Below are positions 1 through 9,000 of a stretch of DNA of 58,498 nt, piece by piece. The stretch is from Paracoccaceae bacterium (GTDB lineage: Bacteria > Pseudomonadota > Alphaproteobacteria > Rhodobacterales > Rhodobacteraceae), in NCBI GenBank assembly GCA_027492585.1, contig JAPUEK010000067.1, forward strand, positions 1-58,498, given 5' to 3'. The first letter of the stretch is position 1; each line of letters opens with the position of its first letter. Made by a program: the position numbers and the translations under genes. A model generated the notes under the pieces. The model was given only the letters and a program-made list of their open reading frames with translations, was not told where the DNA came from and did no database searches.

Positions 1-55
<55 letters not shown>

Positions 56-85
56 CCCCTCCGAGAGAGGCAGGATAGAGAGATG

Positions 86-200
86 ATATATATATGTCTA
101 TATTATCTCTCTTAGGTCGGCCCAGTCGGCCCAAGCCTTATTTTATTGGGTTTCAGGTCGGCCCAAAGGTCGGCCCAAGGTCGGCCCAAGGTCGGCCCAA
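86..200. repeat. Iteron-like direct repeats beside an AT-rich stretch (putative replication origin)
   Basis: Six direct copies of GGTCGGCCCA (the second lacks the first G) lie at 115-124, 125-133, 156-165, 168-177, 179-188 and 190-199. The last four are spaced 12, 11 and 11 bases apart, about one helical turn. Immediately left is an AT-rich stretch (86-113, with ATATATATATG). The array sits 12 bases beyond the stop codon of the primase/helicase gene. Iterons plus an AT-rich unwinding region next to a replication gene is the usual look of a plasmid or satellite origin. The origin role is inference. Confidence 0.55.
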
Positions 201-211
201 AAGCCGCTGGG

Positions 212-3200
212 CTAGATGCCCAGCGTCTTCCTGATGATTTTGAGGTTCTTCACCTCTCGCGGGTCTTTTTCCCCCGTTTCCGCGCTGAAAGCCATCGGCA
301 GCTTCCGTTGGGGGTAGCCTTTCGGCGGCTTGACCAGCATTCCCGCTTCATCCAAGGCTTTTGCCAACTCATCACGCTTGGCGAAGTCGATCCCCAAACG
401 GGCGGGGTCGGCCAGCAACGCCCAGTCGAGATAGATATAATCCGCATTCTGCCATCCGATCACACCCCCCCGCGCCGTGCTGGCGTCATCGCCGGTTTCG
501 ATGATGCGCCCCCCGAGTTCGCGGGCGATGAAGCTGCGGAAGCTGTCGATCAGATCAGCACCACCACGGGCGACCCCTGCTCCGCCGGTCTCCACGAAGC
601 CATCCCAAGCGTTCTCCACCACAGCCCGCACCGCTTTCTCCGCCCGCGCCTTATCCTCACCGCCGATCAGCCCCGCCTCCACAGCAAGCAATCCCCCCAG
701 CAACGGATAGGCAAACGCCTCTGCCGCACGGCGCATGACCGCAGGGGATTCCTGTCCCGCGTCCAAGCCCCGCTTTGCCAGTTTCCCGGCCTCATCCTTG
801 ACCTTAGCCGCCAGCCTCTCCGGGGCGATGTGAACGCCCGTTGCAATCAGGTGCTGAATGAATGCCGGGCCTGCGTGGCCGTAGTGCTGGGAGACCGCTT
901 CCAGTGCCGCCAGAAACTTCGGTTCTGCGTCCTGACCATTGGTCACGTCCACATCGGCAAAGCGCCCTGCCAGTCCCCCGCGATAGGTATCACCGGCCCC
1001 CATGACCTCGGCACGAATATCTTGTTCGCTGGACAGCACCACATAGGGGCGGAAGGACTCACGCTTCGTCAGGCCCGCGCCACGTCCCGCTTTACGGTTC
1101 TTGGTCGATCCGCCCGACAGGCCAAACAGGATGCCCGACAGCGCCCGCTTGTCCTGCAAGGCCCCGACATCATCAAGCATCAAGACCGCCTCTGAGCCTT
1201 TGGTGGCGAGGTCTTCGATAGCGTTGCTGGTGCTGTTCATCGAATGCAGAACACCGTCACCCGTGCGCGGAGAGGCCCAGACAGAGGCCCCAAGGCGCTG
1301 GGCAAGGCTCTTGCCCTTGGAGGTGCGTCCCGACAGTGCGAGGCCGCAAGGGTCGGCCCGTGTGAGGCCCAGAAGCGGGCCAGCGAAACCAGCGCACAGG
1401 GTCAGAAGCCAATAGGGGTTTTCGCTGGCCCGCTGAATAGCGGCGTCAGCCGCTCCCTGCCAGCCTGCCAGCGTCCCGCCGGGCTTAACGACTTCCGCCC
1501 GCGCCGTCTCAACCAGTCGCACCGCCGGGGCGTCTTCAACAGCCCTGATGTAATCGCCGGACGGCGCGAGATAGCCCAGCACATCGCCCGTGTCCCCCCG
1601 AACCCAGCCGGGGGCTTGCATGGTCGGAACAAGGCGCTTGGGTGTGATCGACCGCAACAGGGCCAACAGATTGTCATGGCCCTCTTTGGTGTGGGTGTAG
1701 ATCGGCAGTCCGGCACCAGCCAGCCGGGCAATGACCGTTCGCCCGTCCGTAACAAGATCAGCCATCAACAAGGTGAGTTCGACACGCTTGCCGTTCTCGT
1801 TTGCGAAGCTGATGATCCGGCCTGCGGCTTCGGTGCCGTCCGCGTTCGAGGACCGCCCGACCACATCAAACACGCCGCAGAGAGGCACGGGCTTGCCGTT
1901 CTTTTTGTAGGTGATCCGGCCACCTGTGACCTTGTAGCCGATCAGCCAATCCGCCCGGTCTTCGTATTCCCCCTCTGGGGGCTGATTGCACCCTGCAATG
2001 TCGTCCAGGGCCGCGCTATCCTCGGCATCGGCACCGGCATTGTCCGGGTCTTCGTCTGTCTCATCCGAGTCGTCGTCGTCGGCATCCGACCACGCGAAGG
2101 CCACAGCATCAGCGCCCAATGCATATCCGCCCAGATACGCAGGGTCGATCAGATCGGCCTTTGTGAACCATTCCAGACGCAGGGCCTCTTGCACGTAGGC
2201 CAGCCGGTCGTTTCGATGCGAGCACCCGTTATGACTGCAATACCAAACGAATCCTCCGTCCTCGGCATTCACCACAAACGTGCCCTCGGGCGTGTCGGAA
2301 TGATCGGCGACATAGGGGCAGGTGATGAAGACGCCGCCGCGCTGGCGGTCGGCCTTCACCATGTCCGGCATCCGGTCTTCGATCAGATCGGCCATTTGGA
2401 TGCTGTCGCCGAAGTGCTTGACCCATCCTTTCAACTCGCTGAGATTTTCGTCACGTCCGGCCACGGCGAAGGGGTCCAGATCGGCATTCCCGCTTACGCG
2501 GGGCAGTGCCCTCACATCCTCAAACCGCAGCACCCCCCCTCGGATGATGTGCATCTCCCAAGCGCCGTCCACGCGGTGGCGTGGCAGGTAAAACAACCGC
2601 TCAATCGTGGTCGCGGCCATGTCGATCCGTATGCCCATGGATGCCGCCAGCGCCGCGACATTGGCCTTCCATTCAGTTTTGCGGGCTTGTCCGGTGTGAC
2701 CAAGCGCGGTGATCTGGACCGGAGCCGCAAGCGGGAAAATCAGCCGGGCCTTCGGGATAGGGGCGACACGCAGGACGATCTTGCCTTCCCGCTCGGGGAT
2801 GGAGATTTCGGCGGATGCGATGATCTCCGGCGACAGCCGGTCGGACTCGGTGAGATTGGCCCGGATTTCTTCGATGGTGGGTTCGCGGGTAATCTTCAAC
2901 TTGCTGACCAGCGCGTCACGCGTAACCTCATATTCGGTCGTCATGTGGCTGTGCGTTGTATAGATCAAGCAGGCCAGCCCGGCCTTCTCGGCGGCGGCGA
3001 TGATCTCGGCCAAGGGCTGTCCGTAGTCGCAATCCAGCCCGATAGCCGTAAACGCCTGCACCCGTTCGGCCTTGCGCGGACCTTGCGGCATCTCGGCCAG
3101 CACAATCGCCCGACCGTCCTTCTTACCGTTGCGGTGGAAGGCCAGCCCGCGATTTCCGGCGGCGTGACCCTGATCCAGCCAAGCGCCCCATGTCCGGGTG

Positions 3201-3430
3201 ACGGGTTGCCAGTCGTGGTCAAACTGGCGCTGGCCGGTGGTGAAGGTGAACTCCTGAGCCAATGCCGCCTGCCATTCCCGGCTGTCAGGGCCGTGCATGA
3301 CCGCGTGGCCGATAGCACCCGCCGGGGCGCCGTCATCTTCGATCAGCGCAGGCTCAAGAGCCTCCGGCTCGATCAGCACCGGCTCCGCGTCCGCGACCTT
3401 CACCTTGCCGCCCTGCCCACAAATACCCAT
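212..3430 (-). CDS. DUF927 domain primase/helicase-like replication protein
   Basis: A 1072-residue protein of the kind found in phages, satellites and integrative elements. The N-terminal part resembles archaeo-eukaryotic-type (prim-pol) primases: a DxD motif in LDCDYG near residue 133, YTTHSH near 160, and RLFYLPRHR near 280. Cysteines and histidines near 373-400 (CPYVADHSD and WYCSHNGCSH) look like a zinc-binding knuckle. An acidic linker follows near 440-480. The DUF927 ATPase region spans about 495-830 with a Walker A (GRTSKGKS, near 703) and a Walker B (VLMLDDVG, near 748). It probably primes and unwinds DNA at the iteron-like repeats just downstream. Acting as a self-contained replication protein is inference from the domains. 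Confidence 0.85.
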   Translation of the reverse strand: MGICGQGGKVKVADAEPVLIEPEALEPALIEDDGAPAGAIGHAVMHGPDSREWQAALAQEFTFTTGQRQFDHDWQPVTRTWGAWLDQGHAAGNRGLAFHRNGKKDGRAIVLAEMPQGPRKAERVQAFTAIGLDCDYGQPLAEIIAAAEKAGLACLIYTTHSHMTTEYEVTRDALVSKLKITREPTIEEIRANLTESDRLSPEIIASAEISIPEREGKIVLRVAPIPKARLIFPLAAPVQITALGHTGQARKTEWKANVAALAASMGIRIDMAATTIERLFYLPRHRVDGAWEMHIIRGGVLRFEDVRALPRVSGNADLDPFAVAGRDENLSELKGWVKHFGDSIQMADLIEDRMPDMVKADRQRGGVFITCPYVADHSDTPEGTFVVNAEDGGFVWYCSHNGCSHRNDRLAYVQEALRLEWFTKADLIDPAYLGGYALGADAVAFAWSDADDDDSDETDEDPDNAGADAEDSAALDDIAGCNQPPEGEYEDRADWLIGYKVTGGRITYKKNGKPVPLCGVFDVVGRSSNADGTEAAGRIISFANENGKRVELTLLMADLVTDGRTVIARLAGAGLPIYTHTKEGHDNLLALLRSITPKRLVPTMQAPGWVRGDTGDVLGYLAPSGDYIRAVEDAPAVRLVETARAEVVKPGGTLAGWQGAADAAIQRASENPYWLLTLCAGFAGPLLGLTRADPCGLALSGRTSKGKSLAQRLGASVWASPRTGDGVLHSMNSTSNAIEDLATKGSEAVLMLDDVGALQDKRALSGILFGLSGGSTKNRKAGRGAGLTKRESFRPYVVLSSEQDIRAEVMGAGDTYRGGLAGRFADVDVTNGQDAEPKFLAALEAVSQHYGHAGPAFIQHLIATGVHIAPERLAAKVKDEAGKLAKRGLDAGQESPAVMRRAAEAFAYPLLGGLLAVEAGLIGGEDKARAEKAVRAVVENAWDGFVETGGAGVARGGADLIDSFRSFIARELGGRIIETGDDASTARGGVIGWQNADYIYLDWALLADPARLGIDFAKRDELAKALDEAGMLVKPPKGYPQRKLPMAFSAETGEKDPREVKNLKIIRKTLGI

Positions 3431-3468
3431 TTCACACTCGTTTTCCTTCGCCCATCCGGGCGATTTTC

Positions 3469-3497
3469 TTGCTGTTACAACCCCTTGGCGCTATAAT
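3469..3497 (+). promoter_or_regulatory. Sigma-70-like promoter for a small RNA
   Basis: TTGCTG at 3469-3474 and a perfect TATAAT at 3492-3497 are separated by 17 bases, an optimal vegetative promoter. It fires on the plus strand, away from the primase gene that starts at 3430, and no open reading frame of note follows before a terminator about 100 bases on. The predicted start of transcription is near 3504. Confidence 0.6.
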
Positions 3498-3503
3498 CTC
3501 ACA

Positions 3504-3602
3504 CGTAGCGTCAAGGCTCAGTTTCGTGTCCTTGGCGTTTGCTTCACACACGACTTTCCTGCACGGCCCGCCACGCATCCCCGCGCGGCGGGCCGCTTTT
3601 TT
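3504..3602 (+). ncRNA. Candidate small regulatory (antisense) RNA, about 100 nt
   Basis: Between the promoter at 3469-3497 and an intrinsic terminator ending at 3602 lies a short transcript with two stem-loops. The first pairs CGTCAAGG (3509-3516) with CCTTGGCG (3530-3537, one G-U pair). The second is the terminator hairpin. It is antisense to the leader that the minus-strand genes on its right would produce on their way into the primase gene at 3430. Two-hairpin antisense RNAs in this position control replication in many plasmids, and satellite phage P4 uses a small RNA for immunity. The existence of the RNA is inferred from signals only. Confidence 0.5.
3565..3602 (+). terminator. Intrinsic terminator of the candidate small RNA
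   Basis: GGCCCGCC (3565-3572) pairs perfectly with GGCGGGCC (3587-3594). Six T residues follow at 3597-3602. The T run is on the plus-strand side, so it terminates plus-strand transcription, which supports a plus-strand transcript where no protein gene is seen. Confidence 0.65.
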
Positions 3603-4207
3603 CATGCCGTCCGCCGCGTGTAGCCCCGGACTGCCCGCGACTGTTCGGCCCGCTTCCGCACCTGCCCGGCCCGGCCTCGGGCATTGATGCTGGTGGTGGC
3701 GGGCGAACGGCGGGAATCCGTGAGCGGGGGGAGCGGTGCCACGATTTCAGGTGCGGTCAGCCAAGGACAACCCACCCGGACCTCCACGGGCAAGCCCCTG
3801 CGGCCCTCGTGAGCGCGCGGCATGACCACGCCCGCGCAGACCATGACCACGCCAGCGCAGCTCATGGCAAGGCGCAGAATCTCTGCGAAGGCGGGGGTCA
3901 GCAGCCTCTGATCGAGATGGAGATGGAGCGGGCGATCTTCCCGCTTCATTTTGGCCGTGCTGCCACCGTCCCCGTGCAGCCCGCAGAAGGCGCACAGGTC
4001 CCATGCCAGTCGCGCGATGATCTCAGCCTGCGGGTGCTTCGCGGCCTTTTGCACCGCGAACGTTCGGCTGGCCCGCGACGATGTGAGGGGGTCGTAAGCC
4101 ACTTGTCTTTGGGCTTCGTCCACCCATGAGGGGACCGGCAATCGCCGCGCTGGGCCTGCCGCGCCACCCGATCTGTCGAAGTCGTTCAACATAACAATAT
4201 TACCCAT
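3602..4207 (-). CDS. Hypothetical protein of the integrated element
   Basis: A 201-residue reading frame that I do not recognise. I chose the ATG at 4207 (MGNIVMLNDF) because AAAGGA lies 7 bases upstream; the frame continues further up without a better start. The N-terminal half reads like a real protein (PSWVDEAQRQVAYDPLTSSR, then a segment with HLHLDQRLLTPAFAEILRL near the middle). A short in-frame duplication gives two copies of CAGVVM. The last 60 residues are Arg/Pro-rich and less convincing. It lies in a minus-strand run of small genes between the tape measure gene and the primase gene. Its product could be a DNA-binding or regulatory protein, but nothing in the sequence decides this. 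Confidence 0.5.
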   Translation of the reverse strand: MGNIVMLNDFDRSGGAAGPARRLPVPSWVDEAQRQVAYDPLTSSRASRTFAVQKAAKHPQAEIIARLAWDLCAFCGLHGDGGSTAKMKREDRPLHLHLDQRLLTPAFAEILRLAMSCAGVVMVCAGVVMPRAHEGRRGLPVEVRVGCPWLTAPEIVAPLPPLTDSRRSPATTSINARGRAGQVRKRAEQSRAVRGYTRRTA

Positions 4208-4338
4208 GAGGGTTGTCCTTTTGGCTTGAGGGTTCGGCCTGTCCTTCCCGCCCGTCCGGGCATACGTTCCAAATCCCCCGCCCACTGGCCCGGAAGTCAC
4301 GCGGCCCCGCCGCGCGAATGGATGTTGTGAAGTTCAGA

Positions 4339-4605
4339 TTAGGTGCCGCACCCGGCGCGGTATGATGCAACGCACCGGGTGCAGCGAGGGCGGGCCGTGG
4401 CCCACCTTATGCTGTGGATGGCTGTCCCCGCCCTTTCCACAGCGGGCATTGGTTTGGGCCTCGGGGCTTTGATCGGCTGCGGGGGCGGCAGATCGTCGGG
4501 GCGGATGCGGGGCCGGGATGCAGGTTCACCGGCAGGGCGCTTGCGCTGCGGGTGTGGTCGGGCTGGAAGCCCTCGGGGCATCGCCGGTCGCCGCGTGGGC
4601 TTCAC
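4339..4605 (-). CDS. Small Arg/Pro-rich hypothetical protein
   Basis: An 88-residue frame starting with GTG at 4605. The GTG overlaps the TGA stop of the upstream gene by four bases (GTGA), the usual arrangement for translational coupling, and this is the main argument that it is real. The product is strongly basic and rich in Pro and Arg, with PPPQPIKAPRPKPMP in the middle and three Cys near the end. I recognise no family. In GC-rich DNA such composition also arises in non-coding frames, so confidence is low. Confidence 0.35.
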   Translation of the reverse strand: MKPTRRPAMPRGLPARPHPQRKRPAGEPASRPRIRPDDLPPPQPIKAPRPKPMPAVERAGTAIHSIRWATARPRCTRCVASYRAGCGT

Positions 4606-5015
4606 ATGAGATTGTGCTTGCGAGCGAACGCGGCGCGGGTGGCCGGATCGGTGATCCGCAGCCCCTCGGCGATCAGTTCGGCCTTGGTCTTGCCGCCCGT
4701 CCGTGCAGCGGCGTCAGCCGCGACCTTCGCATTGGCGGCAAACTCACCGAAAGGCCCGTCCAGAACCTCACGAGCGCAGGCGCTGGCGTCGAAGTCGGCG
4801 CTGGTGCCAAGGATGTATCCTGAGGCGTGGATGGTGCCCGCCACGCCCCGCGCCATGGTCTCAAGCAGGTTGTCCCCGCGAACGCCCATCTGGGCCAAGG
4901 CCAGTTGGGTCTTCCGCATCGCCTCATAGGCGCGTTTCCCCCGGTCGCCCAGATCGGCGCGGGCTTTTGTGTCGGCGTCCATCAGGCGCACCAGTTCTTG
5001 ATTGTCAGTGGACAT
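4602..5015 (-). CDS. Hypothetical protein, 137 aa
   Basis: The product begins MSTDNQELVRLMDADTK and looks mostly alpha-helical and acidic, without membrane segments. Near the middle is ETMARGVAGTIHASGYILG; the tail is KAELIAEGLRITDPATRAAF. I recognise no family. It starts 11 bases inside the end of the gene upstream (stop at 5005) and couples to the gene downstream, so these three small genes form one operon on the minus strand. The codon pattern and amino acid composition look like a real protein. It could be a regulator or an anti-phage or helper-interaction factor, but that is only a guess from its position in a mobile element. Confidence 0.6.
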   Translation of the reverse strand: MSTDNQELVRLMDADTKARADLGDRGKRAYEAMRKTQLALAQMGVRGDNLLETMARGVAGTIHASGYILGTSADFDASACAREVLDGPFGEFAANAKVAADAAARTGGKTKAELIAEGLRITDPATRAAFARKHNLM

Positions 5016-5304
5016 TGTTTGCAGGCTCCTTGCCGCGCTTGATTTTGATCTGATCGGCCCGGCGGGCCTCGCCCATCAGGCTAGCCATCTCGGCCACCGT
5101 GAGTTCGCGGCGTTTGATGTGTTGCATCCAGTCGATTGCGGCTGGCAGTTCCATCCATCGACACGACAGGAAGCGCCGGGCCGGGATATGCTCATCGCCC
5201 CCGGCCACCGACAGGACGCAGCGTTCGGTGGTGGCCGTGATGCCCCACGCGCGACCGATTGCCCCGGTCGGGATGTAGAGCCGCGCTTGATTTTCGATCT
5301 CCAA
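5005..5304 (-). CDS. Hypothetical protein, about 99 aa
   Basis: The frame is open further upstream, but has no ATG or GTG. I chose TTG at 5304 because GAAGGG lies about 9 bases before it. Another TTG at 5349 has no ribosome-binding site and would give 114 residues. The product (from LEIENQARLYIPTGAIG) has a beta-rich first half, then WMELPAAIDWMQHIKRRELTVAEMAS and a Lys-rich tail. It may be a small DNA-binding or regulatory protein, but I recognise no family. It overlaps the next gene by 11 bases and is probably co-transcribed with it. Confidence 0.5.
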   Translation of the reverse strand: MEIENQARLYIPTGAIGRAWGITATTERCVLSVAGGDEHIPARRFLSCRWMELPAAIDWMQHIKRRELTVAEMASLMGEARRADQIKIKRGKEPANNVH

Positions 5305-5543
5305 AAGAAGATTCCCTTCTTGGGTTGCGCTTCCAGTTGCGCCATGCAATAAGTTGCGTGACGATTGGGGCGATTCTCGCTTCGATTGCTTGTGCGATAG
5401 CGCCTGATTCCTGCTGTCTAGCAGGTTTCTGGGCGCGAGTCGAATATCAGCCCCCGAATGGACCGCGCCCTCACGCCCTATATGAGCGGATTTCCGCCTA
5501 TTGTGCCGGGATGTGGCATTTTACCCCTTTTGGCACATCCGAA

Positions 5544-5717
5544 TCAGCGGATCGGCTCTATTTCCCGCACCGCCACCACCAGCCGGTCGAGGGAGACCAA
5601 GAGCGCAGCCTTGGAAGGTGCAGACTGGTCGGGCGTCTCCAAGGCCCTGACCAGCGCCGCAGCCTCAGCCAGCGCAAGTCCCCACGATTCCTCTGCTCGG
5701 GTCAAATGATCGGCCAT
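5544..5717 (-). CDS. Small helical hypothetical protein, 57 aa
   Basis: A short frame, ATG at 5717 to TGA at 5544, with AGGGA about 10 bases before the start. The product (MADHLTRAEESWGLALAEAA, then a Leu/Val-rich stretch ending VAVREIEPIR) is acidic and could form two amphipathic helices. It is the first minus-strand gene left of the divergent control region that precedes the tape measure gene. I recognise no family. Small size and position fit a regulator or an accessory factor of the element. Confidence 0.5.
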   Translation of the reverse strand: MADHLTRAEESWGLALAEAAALVRALETPDQSAPSKAALLVSLDRLVVAVREIEPIR

Positions 5718-5763
5718 CGGTGAATTTCCCTGATGTGGTTCTTGGTGGTCCGAGGGTAGCGCC

Positions 5764-5870
5764 TCACACCGGGTGATGCCAACAGCGGATTTCGCTAATT
5801 CTTGTGTAATTTCATGACACTACGTCACAGAACGTGACATTTCGTTCTGGATTGTCACGCCCGGTGACAA
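5764..5870. promoter_or_regulatory. Four operator-like dyads (GTCAC-N5-GTGAC type) in the divergent control region
   Basis: Four inverted repeats share a five-base spacer and the same half-site: TCAC-N5-GTGA at 5764-5776, TGAC-N5-GTCA at 5815-5827, GTCAC-N5-GTGAC at 5824-5838, and the perfect TTGTCAC-N5-GTGACAA at 5852-5870. They lie between the 57-aa gene (minus) and the tape measure promoter (plus). Such clustering suggests cooperative binding of a dimeric repressor or activator. No gene in the element is a recognised repressor, so the protein may come from a helper phage or be one of the unknown small genes. The remaining part of this 362-base gap holds the promoter at 5901-5930 and nothing else I can identify. 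Confidence 0.55.
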
Positions 5871-5900
5871 ATCGGGTGGCCGTCCATTTCTACCCGGGTT

Positions 5901-5930
5901 TTGGCGTTTTGGGGCTGGCCGTGCTACAAT
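5901..5930 (+). promoter_or_regulatory. Probable promoter of the tape measure gene
   Basis: TTGGCG (5901-5906) and TACAAT (5925-5930) are 18 bases apart and point at the tape measure gene. A transcript would have an untranslated leader of about 140 bases. The dyads lie just upstream, ending 31 bases before the -35 hexamer, which suits an activator or a looping repressor. Confidence 0.45.
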
Positions 5931-6079
5931 GCACCATCCGACCCCGCCAGACGCCCTGTGACGGCCCCTGATGGCCTTCCGGCGCTGGACGCCCTCCACC
6001 CCCCTCAAATGCGCGAACTGGCCCCTCTAGGGCTTTCCCGTGGCCCCCGCGCGTCATCATCCTGCCCGGACCCCCTACC

Positions 6080-9000
6080 ATGGCTTACGAACATGAACTC
6101 CGCCTAAAGATTGACGCGACTGCCGCAAAGCGTGGAAGCCAAGAATTCGTCGGTGCAGTCAACGCGATCAAGGCAGCGGTCAAAAATCTGGAACGCGATA
6201 CCGATGGCGCGTTCACAAAACTGCGCTCGGGCCGGGTCGAACTGGACACCCGCTCGCTCGCGCGGGCCAGCGCCGAAGCATCCAAGCTCGGGACCACCAT
6301 GGCCGCCGCCGGGTCGGCCAGTGACAAGGCCGTTCAGCAGATCATCCGAACCAGCCTCTCAGCAGCGCAGGCCTTGAGAACGTCTGAGAACGCCGCTCAG
6401 CGCCTTAACCTGCGGATGCAAGAGGTCGGAGACCTCCAAGGCATTGCCACGCTGGAAGCCGCCCTGTCGCGCCTGCGGGGGTCTTTGGTCGCGGCCCAAA
6501 CCCCTCTTGATGTTCGGCAGGCTTACAGCGGCTATCGTGACCTCCACGATAGCCTGAACCGCGCGACTGTCGCGGCGGTGGAACATCGTTGGGCCATGAA
6601 ACAGGCTACCCAAGCGGATGCTGAGGCCGGTGCGGCGACAGCGGTGGCAGCCGCGCGTATCGAGGCTCTGGCCCTCAAGTATAACCCTCTCAAAGTGCAG
6701 TCGCTCGCCTATGCGCGGGCGCTGGATGAGGTGGCCGAAGCCGAACGGGCGGGCGCACTCTCGGCGGGTTTGGCGGAACAGGCGCGGGCAGCGGCGGCCA
6801 ATCAGTATCTCGCAGGTGCGGCAGCGGCCAACCAATACTCAGGGGCGCTCAAGAACAACGCCGCGATGACGCAGCAAGGCATCATGGCCGGGATGCAGCT
6901 ACAGGACATCTTGATTGTCAGTCAGATGGGGTTCCAGTCGGTCGCCACCATCTCCTTGCAGCAGGGCAGTCAGTTGGCAGGCCAGCTAAACACCATCCGG
7001 GCTTCAGGCGGATCAGTGTTCAAGACGCTCGTAGGGGGCTTCACCAGCCTGATCAACCCGCTGTCGCTCGTCGTGATTGGTGGCACCGCCGTTATTGCCA
7101 TGTTGGCGAAGTGGGCGTTCTCCGCCGCCGAAGCCGAAGACCGCGCCAAGACCTTCCGCGATGCGTTGGACGAGGTGAGTGCCGCCACCCAGCGGTTTGC
7201 CACCGCAGCACAGGCAGCCAATGCACCGGCGCGCGAAATCATCGAAAATTACGGCTCGGCATCCGCGACGATCCGGGAATTCCTTGCCGCCGTGGCCGAA
7301 GGCGAACGGCTCAAGATGCTGGGGGAAGTCACCACCACTATTTCCGCCCTCAAGGACGAGTTCCTTGAACTTCGGGAATACGCGACCGGGAACTTTCTCG
7401 AAGCGCCTCAGCAGATGCTGACATTCAAGGATACTGCCGTTGCCGCAGGTGATGCGACTGGCAAGCTGCGGCTCGCCCTTGTGGCGCTTTCCACGGCGCA
7501 GGGGCCGAAGGCCCAGTACGAAGCAGCTTTGGCCCTTAAGCGGGCGTTGGACGAAGCCGCGGCGGCGAATGGCGGTCTGAATGCTGAACAGCGTATCCTC
7601 TATGACCGCGTTGTCGCGGTGGGGTCGGAACTGGGCCGGGTGATCGGTGAAACCGATGCCGCCACCGCTGCCACCAACGGCTGGGCGAACGCGATGGGCG
7701 GAGTCCGGGCCGAAATCAATGCGATCCTTTCCGCCCTCTCCGCGCTTTCGGGATCGGTGATCAGCAACGCCGCAAAGAGGGCTGAATCCACCGCGCTTGC
7801 GGCAGGTGCATCTGTCCGCGATGCCGAAGTTGCCCGCCTGCGGTATCAGCATGACGCAGAGATGCGCGCCCGCGAGATGGGCGCAGGGGCTGGCGTATCT
7901 GGATGGATCAATCGCCGGATCATCGCCGCCGAACGCTTTCAGTTTGACGAAGGTATCCGCCTAGACAACCAGTTGACCTCAGACCGCGCCGCAGCCCGGA
8001 AAAGAGAGGCCACCACCGGCGGCGGACGCAAAGGCGCTGGCAAAGGTGAGGCCGCGGAAGCTGCGAAGGCATATGAAAAGCTGGCCGAAAGCATCCAGAA
8101 AGAGACCAACTCTCTGCTGGATGAGAACGAAGCTCTCATGCTCGTCGCCACAGGACGTGCCGACAACATCGAAACCGCCAAGCTGATGGCCGAAGCCGCG
8201 CGTCTGACTGGCGGGGCTGTCGATGAAACCACCATGGCCCTGATCCGCCAGCGAGAGGAGGCGGAGAAGCTGAACAAGCAACTCAAAATCCTCGCGGCTG
8301 ACCCGCTCAAGGATTGGCTCGATGGTATTCCGGGCTGGATCGAGGCTGGGCAGAAGATCGAAGTCGAGGTTTTCCAGTCCCTGTCTGATACCATTTCCGA
8401 GTTCATCAAGACCGGCAAGTTCGACCTTGAATCTCTCGGCGAGTCGATCCTCGGCATCTTCGCAGACATCGTGGCCGACAAGGCGACGAAGGAACTCCTC
8501 AACCTGTTCAACATGGGCGGCGGAGACGGCAAGAAGGCCGGGTTCAACCTCGGCGGCGTCCTTGGCAACCTGTTCGGTTCCACGGGTGACGAGGCCATGC
8601 CGGACCTTGGCGCGGCGGGAACGCAGGAAGCCATGATCTCCGGCTCGATGACGGCAGGCAGCAATATCGGCAACGCGATGGTGACCGCCGGTAGCCAAGT
8701 CGCCGGACAGATTCAGGCGGCGCTCACCGCAGGCGGGGCGCAGGCGGGTGCGACTGTTCGCGGTGGCCTGACCACGGGCGGCGCTATGGCCGGGGCACAG
8801 GTCCAATCCGGCGCATCCTCGGGCGGGGCTATCCTCGGCCAAGGCGTCGTGCAGGGTGCGAACGCAGGTGCACCGATCCTCGCGCAAGGCGTGGCCTCCG
8901 GCGCGGCTGGGGGGCGGATGGGCGGCGGTGGTGGAGGCGGCTTGATGGGTCTGATGGGTATGATCCTGCCCGGCATCTTCCACGATGGAGGCGCGGTCAC

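Noticed and set aside
1244-3496. 750-residue plus-strand frame opposite to the DUF927 gene
   Set aside because: Lies entirely over the recognised DUF927 gene on the other strand, has no family features and shows the composition of a mirror frame in GC-rich DNA.
5305-5543. N-terminal extension or extra gene left of the 57-residue gene
   Set aside because: The frame is open but has no ATG or GTG start. The interval holds short inverted repeats (5410-5425; GGATGTG/CACATCC at 5509-5540) and is better seen as a control region.
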